DNA of 64,000 nucleotides from assembly GCF_009735645.1 (NCBI RefSeq), contig NZ_CP032550.1:2108001-2172000 (forward strand). Reading direction: 5' to 3'. This document shows positions 8,369 to 16,781 of the stretch, one piece after another. Numbering within the stretch: position 1 is the first letter of the stretch; every line of letters begins with the position of its first letter. The DNA comes from Microbacterium oryzae. Lineage in GTDB: Bacteria; Actinomycetota; Actinomycetes; Actinomycetales; Microbacteriaceae. Under the pieces are notes generated by a model. That model was not told the origin of the DNA. It did not search any database and saw only the letters and a list, made by a program, of their open reading frames with translations. A program made the translations under genes and the position numbers.

Positions 8369-10237
8369 GTGACTGAGACCATGCCCGCACTCCGCTCCCG
8401 CACGATCACCCACGGCCGCAACATGGCCGGCGCCCGCGCACTGCTGCGCGCCGCCGGCGTTCCCGGAGCGGACATCGGGCGGAAGCCCATCATCGCCGTC
8501 GCCAACTCGTTCACCGAGTTCGTCCCCGGGCACACGCACCTCGCCCCCGTCGGCCGCATCGTCTCCGAGGCCATCACCGCCGCAGGCGGCGTGCCCCGCG
8601 AGTTCAACACCATCGCCGTCGACGACGGCATCGCCATGGGCCACGGCGGCATGCTCTACTCGCTGCCCTCGCGCGACCTCATCGCCGACTCCGTCGAGTA
8701 CATGGTGAACGCGCACTGCGCCGACGCGCTCGTGTGCATCTCGAACTGCGACAAGATCACCCCCGGCATGCTCCTCGCCGCGCTGCGCCTCAACATCCCG
8801 ACCGTCTTCGTCTCCGGCGGCCCGATGGAGTCGGGACGCGCGACGCTCGTCGACGGCACCGTGCGCACCCTCGACCTCGTCGACGCGATCTCGGAGGCGG
8901 TCAACGAGAACGTCTCCGACGCCGACATCCAGCGCATCGAGGAGGCGGCGTGCCCGACGTGCGGCTCGTGCTCCGGCATGTTCACCGCCAACTCGATGAA
9001 CTGCCTCACCGAGGCCATCGGCCTCTCGCTCCCCGGCAACGGCTCGGTGCTCGCCACCCACACCGCCCGCCGCGCGCTGTACGAGAAGGCGGGCTCGCTC
9101 GTCGTCGACATCACACGCCGCTACTACGACGAGGACGACGCCTCGGTGCTCCCCCTCAACATCGCGACGCCGGCCGCCTTCGGCAACGCCATGGCGCTCG
9201 ACATCGCGATGGGCGGCTCGACGAACACGATCCTCCACCTCCTCGCCGCCGCGCACGAGGCGGGCGTCGCCTTCGGCCTCGACGAGATCGACGAGGTCTC
9301 CCGTCGTGTGCCGTGCCTGGCGAAGGTCGCCCCGAACGTCGCGGACGGCCGCACCTACTACATGGAGGATGTGCACCGCGCGGGCGGCATCCCCGCCCTC
9401 CTCGGCGAGCTCCGCCGCGGCGGTCTGCTCGACGAGAACGTGCACACCGTCCACGCGCAGACGCTCGGCGCCTGGCTCGACGAGTGGGATGTCCGCGGCG
9501 GCTCCGCGAGCGACGAGGCGCGCGAGCTGTGGCACGCGGCGCCGGGCGGTCGGCGCTCGTCGACCGCGTTCTCGCAGTCGGAGCGCTGGCGGGAGCTCGA
9601 CGTCGATGCGGCCGGCGGCTGCATCCGCGACGTCGAGCACGCGTACTCGAAGGATGGCGGCCTGGCGGTGCTGCGCGGCAACATCGCCGTGGACGGCGCG
9701 GTCGTGAAGACCGCCGGCGTCGACCCCTCGATCTGGACCTTCACCGGCCCGGCGGTCGTCTGCGAGTCGCAGGATGAGGCCGTGCAGAAGATCCTCGCGA
9801 AGGAGGTCGCGGAGGGCGACGTCGTCGTCATCCGCTACGAGGGCCCCAAGGGCGGCCCCGGCATGCAGGAGATGCTCTACCCCACGTCGTTCCTCAAGGG
9901 ACGCGGCCTCGGCAAGAAGTGCGCGCTCATCACCGACGGCCGCTTCTCGGGCGGCACGTCGGGCCTGTCCATCGGACACGTCTCGCCCGAGGCGGCGGCC
10001 GGCGGGCTCATCGCGCTCGTGGAGGACGGCGACATCGTCTCGATCGACATCCCGACGCGCGCGATCTCGCTCGACGTGCCCGACGCGGAGCTCGAGCGGC
10101 GCCGCGCCGAGCTCGAGGCGAACGGCGGCTACCGTCCGAAGGACCGCGTGCGTCCGGTCTCGGCCGCCCTCCGCGCCTACGCCGCGTTCGCCCAGTCGGC
10201 GGACAAGGGCGCGGTGCGGGTCGTTCCGGAGATCTGA
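8369..10237 (+). CDS. ilvD: dihydroxy-acid dehydratase
   Basis: 622 residues, full length for the family. It dehydrates 2,3-dihydroxy-isovalerate and its methylvalerate homologue to the 2-oxo acids of valine, isoleucine and leucine synthesis, using an Fe-S cluster and Mg2+. The start [16 protein letters not shown] matches other IlvD proteins. Cluster ligands are visible in [12 protein letters not shown] and [22 protein letters not shown]; the C-terminal KGGPGMQEM and [10 protein letters not shown] motifs are present. I prefer GTG 8369, with GAGG 7 nt upstream, over the ATG four codons later. No attenuator or T-box-like structure is visible in the short leader. The gene is followed after 16 bp by a GNAT gene. 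Confidence 0.96.
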   Translation: MTETMPALRSRTITHGRNMAGARALLRAAGVPGADIGRKPIIAVANSFTEFVPGHTHLAPVGRIVSEAITAAGGVPREFNTIAVDDGIAMGHGGMLYSLPSRDLIADSVEYMVNAHCADALVCISNCDKITPGMLLAALRLNIPTVFVSGGPMESGRATLVDGTVRTLDLVDAISEAVNENVSDADIQRIEEAACPTCGSCSGMFTANSMNCLTEAIGLSLPGNGSVLATHTARRALYEKAGSLVVDITRRYYDEDDASVLPLNIATPAAFGNAMALDIAMGGSTNTILHLLAAAHEAGVAFGLDEIDEVSRRVPCLAKVAPNVADGRTYYMEDVHRAGGIPALLGELRRGGLLDENVHTVHAQTLGAWLDEWDVRGGSASDEARELWHAAPGGRRSSTAFSQSERWRELDVDAAGGCIRDVEHAYSKDGGLAVLRGNIAVDGAVVKTAGVDPSIWTFTGPAVVCESQDEAVQKILAKEVAEGDVVVIRYEGPKGGPGMQEMLYPTSFLKGRGLGKKCALITDGRFSGGTSGLSIGHVSPEAAAGGLIALVEDGDIVSIDIPTRAISLDVPDAELERRRAELEANGGYRPKDRVRPVSAALRAYAAFAQSADKGAVRVVPEI

Positions 10238-10253
10238 GAGAGAGGATGGTCGG

Positions 10254-10766
10254 GTGCTGCGCCCCGCCCTCATCGCCGATGCCCCGGCCATCCTCGACCT
10301 GCGCGATGCGCTCGCCGACTGGCATGCCTCGCGCGGCATCGGGCAGTGGCGCCGCGGTCAGATCCCGCTGCGCGAGATCGAGGCGCAGATCGCGGATGGC
10401 CAGTGGCACGTCCTCGACGGAGCCGCGGGCGTCGATGCGGCCTGCCGCGTGCTCGACGAGGATCCGACCTTCTGGGAGGACTCCGAGACCGCCGACGCCG
10501 GGTACATCCACGGTTTGATGGTGGCGCGATCGCGCTCCGGCGAAGGCCTGGGGGCGCGCGTGCTGGACTTCGCCGAGAGCCTCATCGCCGGTCGCGGCTG
10601 GTCGTCGTCTCGGCTGGATTGCATGGCGGCCAACCCCGGCCTCCGCACGTACTACGAGGGCCGGGGCTACGCCCTGCGCGGCGTCCGGGCGTTCCCGCCG
10701 GACTCGGGCCGCTATCCCGCCGCGCTCTTCGAGAAGAGCCTCGACGCGGACCAGCGATCGCGGTGA
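10254..10766 (+). CDS. GNAT-family N-acetyltransferase
   Basis: 170 residues fitting the GNAT fold. It opens with a typical strand-helix (LRPALIADAPAILDLRDALADW); the central YIHGLMVARSRSGEGLGARVLDF carries the acetyl-CoA pyrophosphate loop in slightly divergent form (RSGEGLG for Q/RxxGxG/A); and RLDCMAANPGLRTYYEGRGYALRG is the usual C-terminal strand region. The acceptor substrate is unknown. AGAGGA lies 7 nt before the GTG. It sits 16 bp after ilvD, so co-transcription is likely, but functional linkage is not implied. Confidence 0.8.
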   Translation: MLRPALIADAPAILDLRDALADWHASRGIGQWRRGQIPLREIEAQIADGQWHVLDGAAGVDAACRVLDEDPTFWEDSETADAGYIHGLMVARSRSGEGLGARVLDFAESLIAGRGWSSSRLDCMAANPGLRTYYEGRGYALRGVRAFPPDSGRYPAALFEKSLDADQRSR

Positions 10767-10809
10767 ATCAGGTCACCGCCCCTTGCGACGGTAGTATCCG
10801 TCGGTGAGG

Positions 10810-10860
10810 GGCGGGAAGTGCGGGATCGGCACGGGCCTCTGAGAGGGGTGCCGTCCCGCC
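10810..10860 (+). terminator. compound hairpin after the GNAT gene
   Basis: Outer arms GGCGGGA / TCCCGCC (10810-10816, 10854-10860) enclose inner pairs GGCAC/GTGCC and CCTC/GAGG. There is no T-tract, as is usual in actinobacteria. The remaining bases up to 10997 contain no gene I can support. Confidence 0.5.
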
Positions 10861-10997
10861 GCAGACGTTGCGCCCTGGGGCGAGCTGCGTCTGTGCGGGT
10901 CCGCGTTCGGCAGTGGTTCGATCATGATCCTGCGTCCTCGTCCATCGTCCGTGGATCGTCTTCGATCACGTGATGTCGCACCTGCCCGGCACGACGG

Positions 10998-11034
10998 CAG
11001 CGGGGGCCGCGCACGTGGTGCGCTGCCCCCGCTG
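10998..11034 (-). terminator. hairpin downstream of the CsbD-like gene
   Basis: Perfect arms CAGCGGGGGC / GCCCCCGCTG with an inner CGCAC/GTGCG pair, 10 bp beyond the csbD-like stop codon on the minus strand. Confidence 0.6.
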
Positions 11035-11044
11035 AGGATGCCGT

Positions 11045-11215
11045 TTACTTGAAGGCGTCCTTGACGTTCTCGCCGGCCTTCTTGAACTGGGCGCCAGCCT
11101 GGTCGCCTTCGCCCTCGGCCTCGAGCTTCTCGTTGTCGGTCGCGTGCCCGGCAGCTTCCTTCGCCTTGCCCGCGAGGTCCTGACCTGCGTTCTCGATCTT
11201 GTCACCGAGTCCCAT
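11045..11215 (-). CDS. CsbD-like small stress protein
   Basis: 56 residues, too short for most gene finders. The sequence starts MGLGDKIENAGQDLAGKAKE and continues with Ala/Gly/Lys/Glu-rich amphipathic helix, ending in VKDAFK. This matches CsbD-like hydrophilic stress proteins, a SigB-dependent family in Bacillus whose biochemical role is unknown. A GAGGGGG ribosome site precedes the ATG. Upstream on the same strand, TGTCAA at 11291-11286 and TGATAT at 11257-11252 show the 34-bp spacing found in front of other stress-type genes here. Confidence 0.85.
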   Translation of the reverse strand: MGLGDKIENAGQDLAGKAKEAAGHATDNEKLEAEGEGDQAGAQFKKAGENVKDAFK

Positions 11216-11251
11216 ATGGGCCCCCTCTCGTCGTCCTGCGGTCGAGATCCC

Positions 11252-11291
11252 ATATCACCACGCGCGGGGCGCGAAGGGAACGGGGTTGACA
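11252..11291 (-). promoter_or_regulatory. TGTCAA box and -10 of the CsbD-like gene
   Basis: Reading the minus strand, TGTCAA (11291-11286) is followed 34 bp later by TGATAT (11257-11252). About 36 nt of leader with a strong ribosome site follow. Confidence 0.4.
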
Positions 11292-11317
11292 GCGTCTGAG
11301 CGAAGAGGCAGGACGGG

Positions 11318-11632
11318 TCAGGGCAGCTCGCCCGCGATGTGCTCCTCGACGAGGGTCACGCCGCCCAGCACGTTCGCGGAGACGGCGAGCTCTTCCAGCC
11401 AGGCGCGATTGAGCTCGGGCGCGACGGGCTCGTCGAATTCGAACCGCAGCGGCACCGCCGGATGGACCCAGATCGTGCTGCGCCCTGCGGGCTCGCCCTC
11501 GGGATGGCGCCATGACACGGCGAACCCCTCGTGGCGACGCAGCTTCGTGACGATCACGACCTTCAGATGCGCGAGGGTGCGGTCGTCGATGTGAATCGGA
11601 GCCGCTTCGGAGCCGTAGTACAGAACACCCAC
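11318..11632 (-). CDS. small Microbacteriaceae family protein (DUF7882-like)
   Basis: 104 residues beginning GVLYYGSEAAPIHIDDRTLAHLKVVIVTKLRRHEGFAVSW. I recognise this as a short family common in Microbacteriaceae that is often labelled 'ATP-dependent DNA ligase' in databases; I believe it is now DUF7882, but I cannot check this here. The ligase label is not supported by anything visible: there is no KxDG motif and the protein is far too short. The function is unknown; the basic N-terminal half would allow nucleic-acid binding. The GTG start is leaderless, with TAGGGT ending 6 nt upstream. It is followed by nothing co-directional for about 100 bp. Confidence 0.8.
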   Translation of the reverse strand: MGVLYYGSEAAPIHIDDRTLAHLKVVIVTKLRRHEGFAVSWRHPEGEPAGRSTIWVHPAVPLRFEFDEPVAPELNRAWLEELAVSANVLGGVTLVEEHIAGELP

Positions 11633-11648
11633 GGATCGACCCTACCCC

Positions 11649-12098
11649 TCAGGAGGCGAGGGACCGGTCCTCCACCGCGTCGCCGCCGGTCGCGAGGGCG
11701 TCCGCCTCCAGCCCGCTCTTGAAGCCCTCGAGCGCGCGCTGCAGATGCGCGTCGGCCATCTCGCTGCCGTCGGCGACCCCCTCGATGTCCCACGCCATGC
11801 GCAGCGTCACCCACGTGCCCGCGCCCTCGGGCGCGAGCTCCACGCGTCCGTTGTGCACGACGCCGTCGGTGCTCTGCCACACCAGCCGATCCGGCGCGAC
11901 CTGCTCGACGACATCCACGTAGATGTCGTCGACGAAGCCGCCCACGGAGATCGTCCAGCGCGAGCGCACGTCGTCGATGCGCCGGACCGCGGTCACCGTG
12001 TCGATGAATCGCGGAAACGCCTCGACCTGCGCCCACTGCCGGTAGGTCTCGTCGATCGGCGCGGCGACATGGATCCGCGCCATCAGGGTCCTGGTCAT
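11649..12098 (-). CDS. SRPBCC-family protein, paralogue of the one at 6490-6924
   Basis: 149 residues with the SRPBCC opening (RIHVAAPIDETYRQWAQVEAFPRFIDTVTAVRRID) and the shared VWQSTDGVVHNGRVEL strand. It probably has the same hydrophobic-ligand-binding fold as the paralogue, with an unassigned ligand. GGGAGG precedes the ATG with good spacing, and a TAGGAT -10 is visible further upstream near 12150. The C-terminal tail (GGDAVEDRSLAS) is low-complexity. It lies 16 bp before the DUF7882-like gene, which nevertheless has its own promoter hexamer. Confidence 0.8.
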   Translation of the reverse strand: MTRTLMARIHVAAPIDETYRQWAQVEAFPRFIDTVTAVRRIDDVRSRWTISVGGFVDDIYVDVVEQVAPDRLVWQSTDGVVHNGRVELAPEGAGTWVTLRMAWDIEGVADGSEMADAHLQRALEGFKSGLEADALATGGDAVEDRSLAS

Positions 12099-12208
12099 GA
12101 TCCCTCCCCAGGGTGCATCGGGCGTCGGGTCGCCCTCGGTGTCCAGATCCTAGACCCGGCTCCGACGTCGGCGCACGCGTTCTCGGCAGATGGACGAGCG
12201 CTCCATGG

Positions 12209-13852
12209 TCAGCCGACGTGCTCGACGAGTCCCTCGTCCTCGACGAGCTCGAGTGCGAGCACCCGGTAGCCGGCGCTCTCGAAGAAGACCGTCATGCGGT
12301 CGTCCTCGACGTCCATCACGGTGCCGTCGCCCCACTCGCGATGACGCACCCGATCGTCCACGCGGTAGCCGCTCTCCTGCCCCGACGCCTCGACGTCCGG
12401 CGTCTCGGCCGCATGGCCCTCCAGGCACGTGTCGCAGTTGCCGCAGGGGTCGGCGAGCTCCTGCCCGAAGTACCCCAGCAGCACCTGGCGACGGCACCTC
12501 CGCGTCTCGGCGTAACCGCGCAGCATCTCGATGCGCGACTGCTCGACGCGCTGCCTGTCCTCGACGTGCGCGAACGCCGCCGCCACCGCCTCCGCATCGT
12601 CGACGTGGGCCCGCAGGGAAGCGCCGCGCCGGTTCAAGCGCACCGATCCCGTGTCCGACAGCAGCGCGAGAAGCGCGACCGTGCGGCGCAGCGGGATCCC
12701 CGCGGCGTCGGCCACCGCCTGCCGCGCGTGGTGCCCGTCGCGCAGCGCGCCGAGCACGGCGCGGATGTCGTCGGCGTCGGTTCCGCGCGAGGCGAAGAAG
12801 CGGCGGATCCCCAGATCCTCCGGCCGATAGTGCAGGGTGGCGCGGGCGGAGCCGCCGTCGCGACCGGCTCGGCCGAGCTCCTGGTAGTACGCGTCGATCG
12901 ACTCGGGCGCGTCCGCGTGCACGACGAAGCGCACGTCCTCCTTGTCGATGCCCATGCCGAACGCCGACGTCGCCACGACCACGTCGAGGTCGCCGTCGCG
13001 GAACTCCTCGTGCACGCGATTGCGCTCGCCCACGCGCAGACCCGCGTGGTACGCGGCCGCGCGCAGTCCGCGCTCCGCGAGCTCCGCCGCGTAGCGCTCG
13101 GTGTCGCGCCGCGTGGAGGTGTAGATGAGACCGGGGCCGGGAAGCCCCACCACCTCCTCGACCACCGCGTGCCGCTTGCCGGCGTCGTCGACGTGGCGAC
13201 GGACATCCAGCGCGATGTTGACGCGGTCCATGTCGCCCACGAGCACCAGCGGATCGCGCATGCCGAGGCGCTGCATGATCTCCTCGCGCACGGGCGTGGA
13301 CGCGGTGGCGGTCAGCGCGACGACGGGCGGGCGGCCGAGGCGCTCGGCGAGCGACCCGATGAGGAGGTAGTCCGGGCGGAAGTCGTGCCCCCAGGAGGTG
13401 ATGCAGTGCGCCTCGTCGATGACGAGCAGCGAGATCTCGCGCTTCGCCAGCGCGCTGATCACGTCCTCCTTCGCGAGCTGCTCGGGGGCGAGGAGCACGT
13501 ACTCCGCCTCGCCCTCCTCCAGCTGCCGCCATGCCTCGCGGCGAGCGCGGGCACCGCGTGCGGAGTTCAACGCCACGGCATGCGGAGCCGCCGGAGCGTC
13601 ATCGAGGCCGATGAGCTGATCCTCCTGCAGGGCGATGAGGGGCGAGACCACCACCGTGATGCCGGGGAGAAGCGCTCCGGTCACCTGGTACACCGCCGAC
13701 TTGCCGAAGCCCGTCGCCCACACGGCCAGGACATCGCGCCCCTGCGATGCCGCGTCGATTGCCTCGATCTGCTCCGGACGCAGCTGCTCGAGGCCGAAGC
13801 GCTCGCGCGCGGTCTCCTCGATCTCCGCGGTGCGCGGCACGGCCGGGCTCAT
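12209..13852 (-). CDS. recQ: RecQ-like ATP-dependent DNA helicase
   Basis: 547 residues, a 3'-5' superfamily-2 DNA helicase. Motifs in order are LRPEQIEAIDA (Q motif), ATGFGKSAVYQ (Walker A variant), VIDEAHC (DEAH), ALTATA, YTSTRRDTE, VVATSAFGMGIDKEDVR and YYQELGRAGRDG. The zinc-binding subdomain is recognisable from CRRQVLLGYFGQELADPCGNCDTC. The C-terminus replaces a full HRDC domain by a short Tudor/KOW-like strand segment (VRHREWGDGTVMDVEDDRMTVFF), as also seen at the end of UvrD/PcrA proteins. Its ATG overlaps the stop of the upstream P450 gene (ATGA), so it is translated by coupling. This partnership is odd for a repair helicase. Confidence 0.92.
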   Translation of the reverse strand: MSPAVPRTAEIEETARERFGLEQLRPEQIEAIDAASQGRDVLAVWATGFGKSAVYQVTGALLPGITVVVSPLIALQEDQLIGLDDAPAAPHAVALNSARGARARREAWRQLEEGEAEYVLLAPEQLAKEDVISALAKREISLLVIDEAHCITSWGHDFRPDYLLIGSLAERLGRPPVVALTATASTPVREEIMQRLGMRDPLVLVGDMDRVNIALDVRRHVDDAGKRHAVVEEVVGLPGPGLIYTSTRRDTERYAAELAERGLRAAAYHAGLRVGERNRVHEEFRDGDLDVVVATSAFGMGIDKEDVRFVVHADAPESIDAYYQELGRAGRDGGSARATLHYRPEDLGIRRFFASRGTDADDIRAVLGALRDGHHARQAVADAAGIPLRRTVALLALLSDTGSVRLNRRGASLRAHVDDAEAVAAAFAHVEDRQRVEQSRIEMLRGYAETRRCRRQVLLGYFGQELADPCGNCDTCLEGHAAETPDVEASGQESGYRVDDRVRHREWGDGTVMDVEDDRMTVFFESAGYRVLALELVEDEGLVEHVG

Positions 13853-15105
13853 GCGAAGATCACCGCCATCCCGCTCTCGGGCTGGGCAGGGATCCGCCGG
13901 AGACTGATCCGCAGGTCCTGGATCGGCACCTCGTAGGGGCGCCCGCTCACGAGCAGCGACAGCGCAGCGGCGACGAGATCCGACGTGGCGAGCTCGCCGG
14001 GGCAGCGGTGCGCGCCGAGCCCCTCCCCCGCTCCCTGCGCCACGATGGCCTTCGGCGAGGCGTCGGCGAACCGGAACGGATCGAAGGCGTCGGGCTGCCG
14101 CCACAGATGCGGCGAGTGGTCCGTGCCGTAGAGGTCCAGCAGCATCCACTGTCCGGCCGGAAAATCCACGCCGTGCAGGCGGAACGGATCGGTGGCCACG
14201 CCGCCGATCACAGGGAAGAACGGGTAGAACCGGCGCACCTCGTCGGCCATCCAGCGCGTGCTCGATTCTGCTCCCTCGCCTATACGCGCCTTCCAGTCGG
14301 GATGGTGGTGCAGCGCGTGCGCGGCGAAGGCGACGAAGCGGGCGACGGCGACGACCGGGCGCAGCAGATTCAGCAGCTCCACGGCGGCCACGGCGGTGTC
14401 CAGCCGGCGGCCATCCTCTTCGTGGTGCGCGAGCCGCCCCACGATCGTGACGTTCTCGCCGTGGGCCCTCGCGTCGTCGATCAGTCCGCCCGCCCAGTCC
14501 TCCATCCGCCGCCGCCGGGTGCGTGCGGCCCAGTTCACCGGGCCGACGCTCGCGGCGTGGTCGATCATCGAGCGGAGGTCCGCGGCGATCTCCTTCTCCT
14601 CGTCGGCGGGGAGCGCGAGACCCACCCAGCGCAGTGCGGCGCGGGCGAGTGCCACGCTGGCGAGATCGAGGAGCTTCACCCGCACCCCGCGGGACTTCTC
14701 CACCTCGGCCTCCCATTCGGAGCGGAAGAGGGAGACGAGCGTCCCGCGCCCGCCCTCGGCGAACTCCGTCATCAGGGCGCGCCGCTCGCGATGCCGCTCG
14801 CCCTCGAGCGCCTGGACGCTCCCCTCGTCCTGGAGGAGGTGCATCGTCGAGCGGGGAATGGCGCCGCTGCGGCGGAAGCCGCCCGCGCCGAAGACGTGCG
14901 CGGCCTCCGCTCCGCGCGCGACGACGACGGAGCGCCCCATCAGGCGCGTACGGAACGCGTCCGCGCCGACGTCGCGGTAGCCGCGGATGCCGAAGGCGTA
15001 GCCGTCGCGCACGAACCGCAGGGTGGCGTCTGCGGCGAGGGTCGGGACGCCTGCCTCTGCCGGGCGGTCGGACGGTCGCGGAGCAGCGGAGGCAGAGGCG
15101 GTCAT
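13849..15105 (-). CDS. cytochrome P450, CYP152-like fatty acid peroxygenase
   Basis: 418 residues. The heme-binding loop reads GEGLGAHRCPGE with the proximal Cys; the ExxR motif is EVRR in DEVRRFYPFFPVIGG. The I-helix has LLNLLRPVVAVARF, in which Arg-Pro replaces the usual acid-alcohol pair. This Arg-Pro is the hallmark of CYP152 peroxygenases (P450-BSbeta, SPalpha, OleT), which use H2O2 to hydroxylate or decarboxylate fatty acids without a reductase. The LLDLYGTDHSPHLW segment also fits that family. No redox partner is encoded nearby, consistent with peroxide use. A TGTCAAG box lies upstream (15150-15144). Whether it makes 2-/3-hydroxy acids or terminal alkenes cannot be told. Confidence 0.88.
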   Translation of the reverse strand: MTASASAAPRPSDRPAEAGVPTLAADATLRFVRDGYAFGIRGYRDVGADAFRTRLMGRSVVVARGAEAAHVFGAGGFRRSGAIPRSTMHLLQDEGSVQALEGERHRERRALMTEFAEGGRGTLVSLFRSEWEAEVEKSRGVRVKLLDLASVALARAALRWVGLALPADEEKEIAADLRSMIDHAASVGPVNWAARTRRRRMEDWAGGLIDDARAHGENVTIVGRLAHHEEDGRRLDTAVAAVELLNLLRPVVAVARFVAFAAHALHHHPDWKARIGEGAESSTRWMADEVRRFYPFFPVIGGVATDPFRLHGVDFPAGQWMLLDLYGTDHSPHLWRQPDAFDPFRFADASPKAIVAQGAGEGLGAHRCPGELATSDLVAAALSLLVSGRPYEVPIQDLRISLRRIPAQPESGMAVIFA

Positions 15106-15143
15106 GTGTCGAGGAAACCAGGACGCGGTGGCGCCCGCACGGG

Positions 15144-15215
15144 CTTGACAGCGGATCGCGCGCGGCGCATCGTGGGGTCACCTGGCGACGGCACACCGTC
15201 CACAGGGGTGTCAAG
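15144..15215. promoter_or_regulatory. two divergent TGTCAAG boxes between the P450 and the 85-residue gene
   Basis: The minus strand carries TGTCAAGCCCG starting at 15150 and running towards the P450; the plus strand carries TGTCAAGCCCG from 15209 running towards 15304. The cores are 58 bp apart and point outwards, each towards its own gene. Candidate -10 hexamers are poor (TTTCCT at 15117-15112 for the P450, GACACT at 15244-15249 for the small gene). Confidence 0.4.
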
Positions 15216-15303
15216 CCCGCTCCCCGCACGCGAGAGGCGGGTCGACACTGTCTCTCACGCTTCGCACGCGTTCGACGTCGTCGTCGAGATCGGAGGCACG
15301 AAC

Positions 15304-15561
15304 ATGAGTCTGTTGGCCGAACCTGCCCGCGATGGAGCTTCGAGCGGAGGTCGCACCGAGCCGCCCGGCCGCGTGCTGGGGGCGAAGGTCATCCCCGTCA
15401 CGCTGACCCGCTATCAGGTGGCCGTCGGCGACGAGGTGCGGGGGTACCTCTGCTGCGCGGGTGAGGGCTGGGAGTGCTACGCAGGCCGATCCTTCGCGAC
15501 CGCGGAGCCGATCGGGGTGCGCAAGACGCTGCGCGACGCCGTGCGCGCAGTGGTCGGCTAG
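15304..15561 (+). CDS. 85-residue protein of unknown function
   Basis: A short protein with no recognisable family. The first ~20 residues are disordered-looking (AEPARDGASSGGRTEPPGR); the remainder could form a small beta-rich domain (VIPVTLTRYQVAVGDEVRGYLCCAGEGWECYAG) with three cysteines, followed by a helix. There is no signal peptide or membrane span. GGAGG precedes the ATG by 8 nt. It is divergent from the P450 gene, and both carry TGTCAAG boxes, which suggests a shared regulon. It ends 7 bp before the convergent YbdK-type ligase gene. Confidence 0.65.
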   Translation: MSLLAEPARDGASSGGRTEPPGRVLGAKVIPVTLTRYQVAVGDEVRGYLCCAGEGWECYAGRSFATAEPIGVRKTLRDAVRAVVG

Positions 15562-15568
15562 CCGCTCG

Positions 15569-16654
15569 TCAGTCGTCGACCGCGCCGGCGCCGAGCGCGG
15601 CGCCGGCGAGCGAGCCCGAGAGCTCGCGGCGGGCGCGCTGCCGTTCGGCTCCCGTGCCGCGCACCAGGATCTCGCGCACGCCGATCTCCGCCGTGTCGGT
15701 GTCGCCGTTCGCGGCGAGCGCCGGCCGGACATGCGCGAGCAGCGCCTCGACGACCTCGGCGGCCGGAGCCGCACGACCGGTCCCCGGGTCGACGAGGTCT
15801 CCGCGCACACCCCAACGCGCGGCCATCCACGACGCCAGTCGGATGGCCTGGGCCGGCAGCGGGTTCGGCTCGTCGCCGCGCCGCCACTCGTCGACCGCGG
15901 TGTCGACGAGCCCGCGGATCAGGACGGCGAGCGTGATGGTGTCCTCGGGGTCGAGGCAGACATCGGCCACCCGCACCTCCACGGTGGGGTGCCGACGGGA
16001 GAGCCGGGCGTCGAAGTAGATCTGGCCGTCGTCGAGGATGCCGCCGGTCGCGAGGAGCGACTGCACGAGCTGCTCGTACCGCTCCGGAGTGCCGACGAGC
16101 TCGAGGGGCCCCGCGGTCGGCCAGAGGTGCCACACCACGTGCCGATAGCTGGCGAAGCCGGTGTCGGAGCCGTCGCGGAAGGGCGAGTTCGCGCTCAGGG
16201 CGAGGATGACGGGAAGCCAGACGCGGATGCGGTCGAGCACCGCGACGCCCTCCGCGGCGTCGTCGATCGCGACGTGCACGTGCAGGCCGCACTCGAGGGT
16301 CCCCTGCGCCATCCCGCGGAAGCGCTCGCGCACCGCCGCGTACCGCGGCCCCTCGCTCAGGTGCGTGCGCTGCGGGACGGGCGACGTCGCCAGGGCGAGC
16401 GCGCGACCGTCGAGCTCGCGGGCGAGGCCATCCGCCGTCTCGCGCCCGGCACGGACGGCGCGGCGCAGCTCGTCGGCGGTGCGGCAGGGCTCGACGACGA
16501 CCTCGACCATCTCCTGCGCGACCTCGGAGGTCATCGCGAACCCGCGCAGCTCGTGCTCGCCGGACCGCTCCAGGATCTCCGGCGCGAGCGGCCGCGGCCG
16601 CCCCGTGGTCGCGTCGACGAGCAGCAGCTCTTCCTCCACACCGAACGTCCTCAT
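15569..16654 (-). CDS. YbdK-type carboxylate-amine ligase (glutamate-cysteine ligase 2 family)
   Basis: 361 residues of the GCS2/YbdK family, which joins a carboxylate (glutamate in characterised members) to an amine with ATP. Family landmarks are TFGVEEELLLVDATTGRPRP at the N-terminus, TSEVAQEMVEV, LECGLHVHVAI, NSPFRDGSDTGFASYR and the C-terminal VEVRVADVCLDP. Actinobacteria use mycothiol rather than glutathione, so the product here is uncertain; EgtA-like or other gamma-glutamyl compounds are possible. The start is leaderless: GATACT (16666-16661) ends 6 nt before the ATG, with TGGCAAG 34 bp further upstream. Confidence 0.88.
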   Translation of the reverse strand: MRTFGVEEELLLVDATTGRPRPLAPEILERSGEHELRGFAMTSEVAQEMVEVVVEPCRTADELRRAVRAGRETADGLARELDGRALALATSPVPQRTHLSEGPRYAAVRERFRGMAQGTLECGLHVHVAIDDAAEGVAVLDRIRVWLPVILALSANSPFRDGSDTGFASYRHVVWHLWPTAGPLELVGTPERYEQLVQSLLATGGILDDGQIYFDARLSRRHPTVEVRVADVCLDPEDTITLAVLIRGLVDTAVDEWRRGDEPNPLPAQAIRLASWMAARWGVRGDLVDPGTGRAAPAAEVVEALLAHVRPALAANGDTDTAEIGVREILVRGTGAERQRARRELSGSLAGAALGAGAVDD

Positions 16655-16660
16655 GCTCCG

Positions 16661-16700
16661 AGTATCGGTGCGCGCGGATGCCGGATGCACGCGCTTGCCA
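16661..16700 (-). promoter_or_regulatory. TGGCAAG variant box and -10 of the YbdK-type gene
   Basis: On the minus strand TGGCAAG (16700-16694) lies 34 bp before GATACT (16666-16661), start to start, and GATACT lies 6 nt before the ATG. The geometry equals that of the TGTCAAG promoters, with one base changed in the box. Confidence 0.4.
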
Positions 16701-16781
16701 GGGACGAGCCGCATCGGGTAACGCGGATGCGGCTCGTCCAAGATGGGATGCTTCTCGAGACCCACACCTCAGGAGGAGCGC

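Noticed and set aside
10767..10997. Small RNA or short gene between the GNAT and CsbD-like genes
   Set aside because: Only a compound hairpin is visible; the short frame starting near 10924 has no ribosome site and an unlikely composition.
11318..11632. ATP-dependent DNA ligase
   Set aside because: The usual database label for this short family has no supporting motif; 104 residues cannot hold a ligase core.
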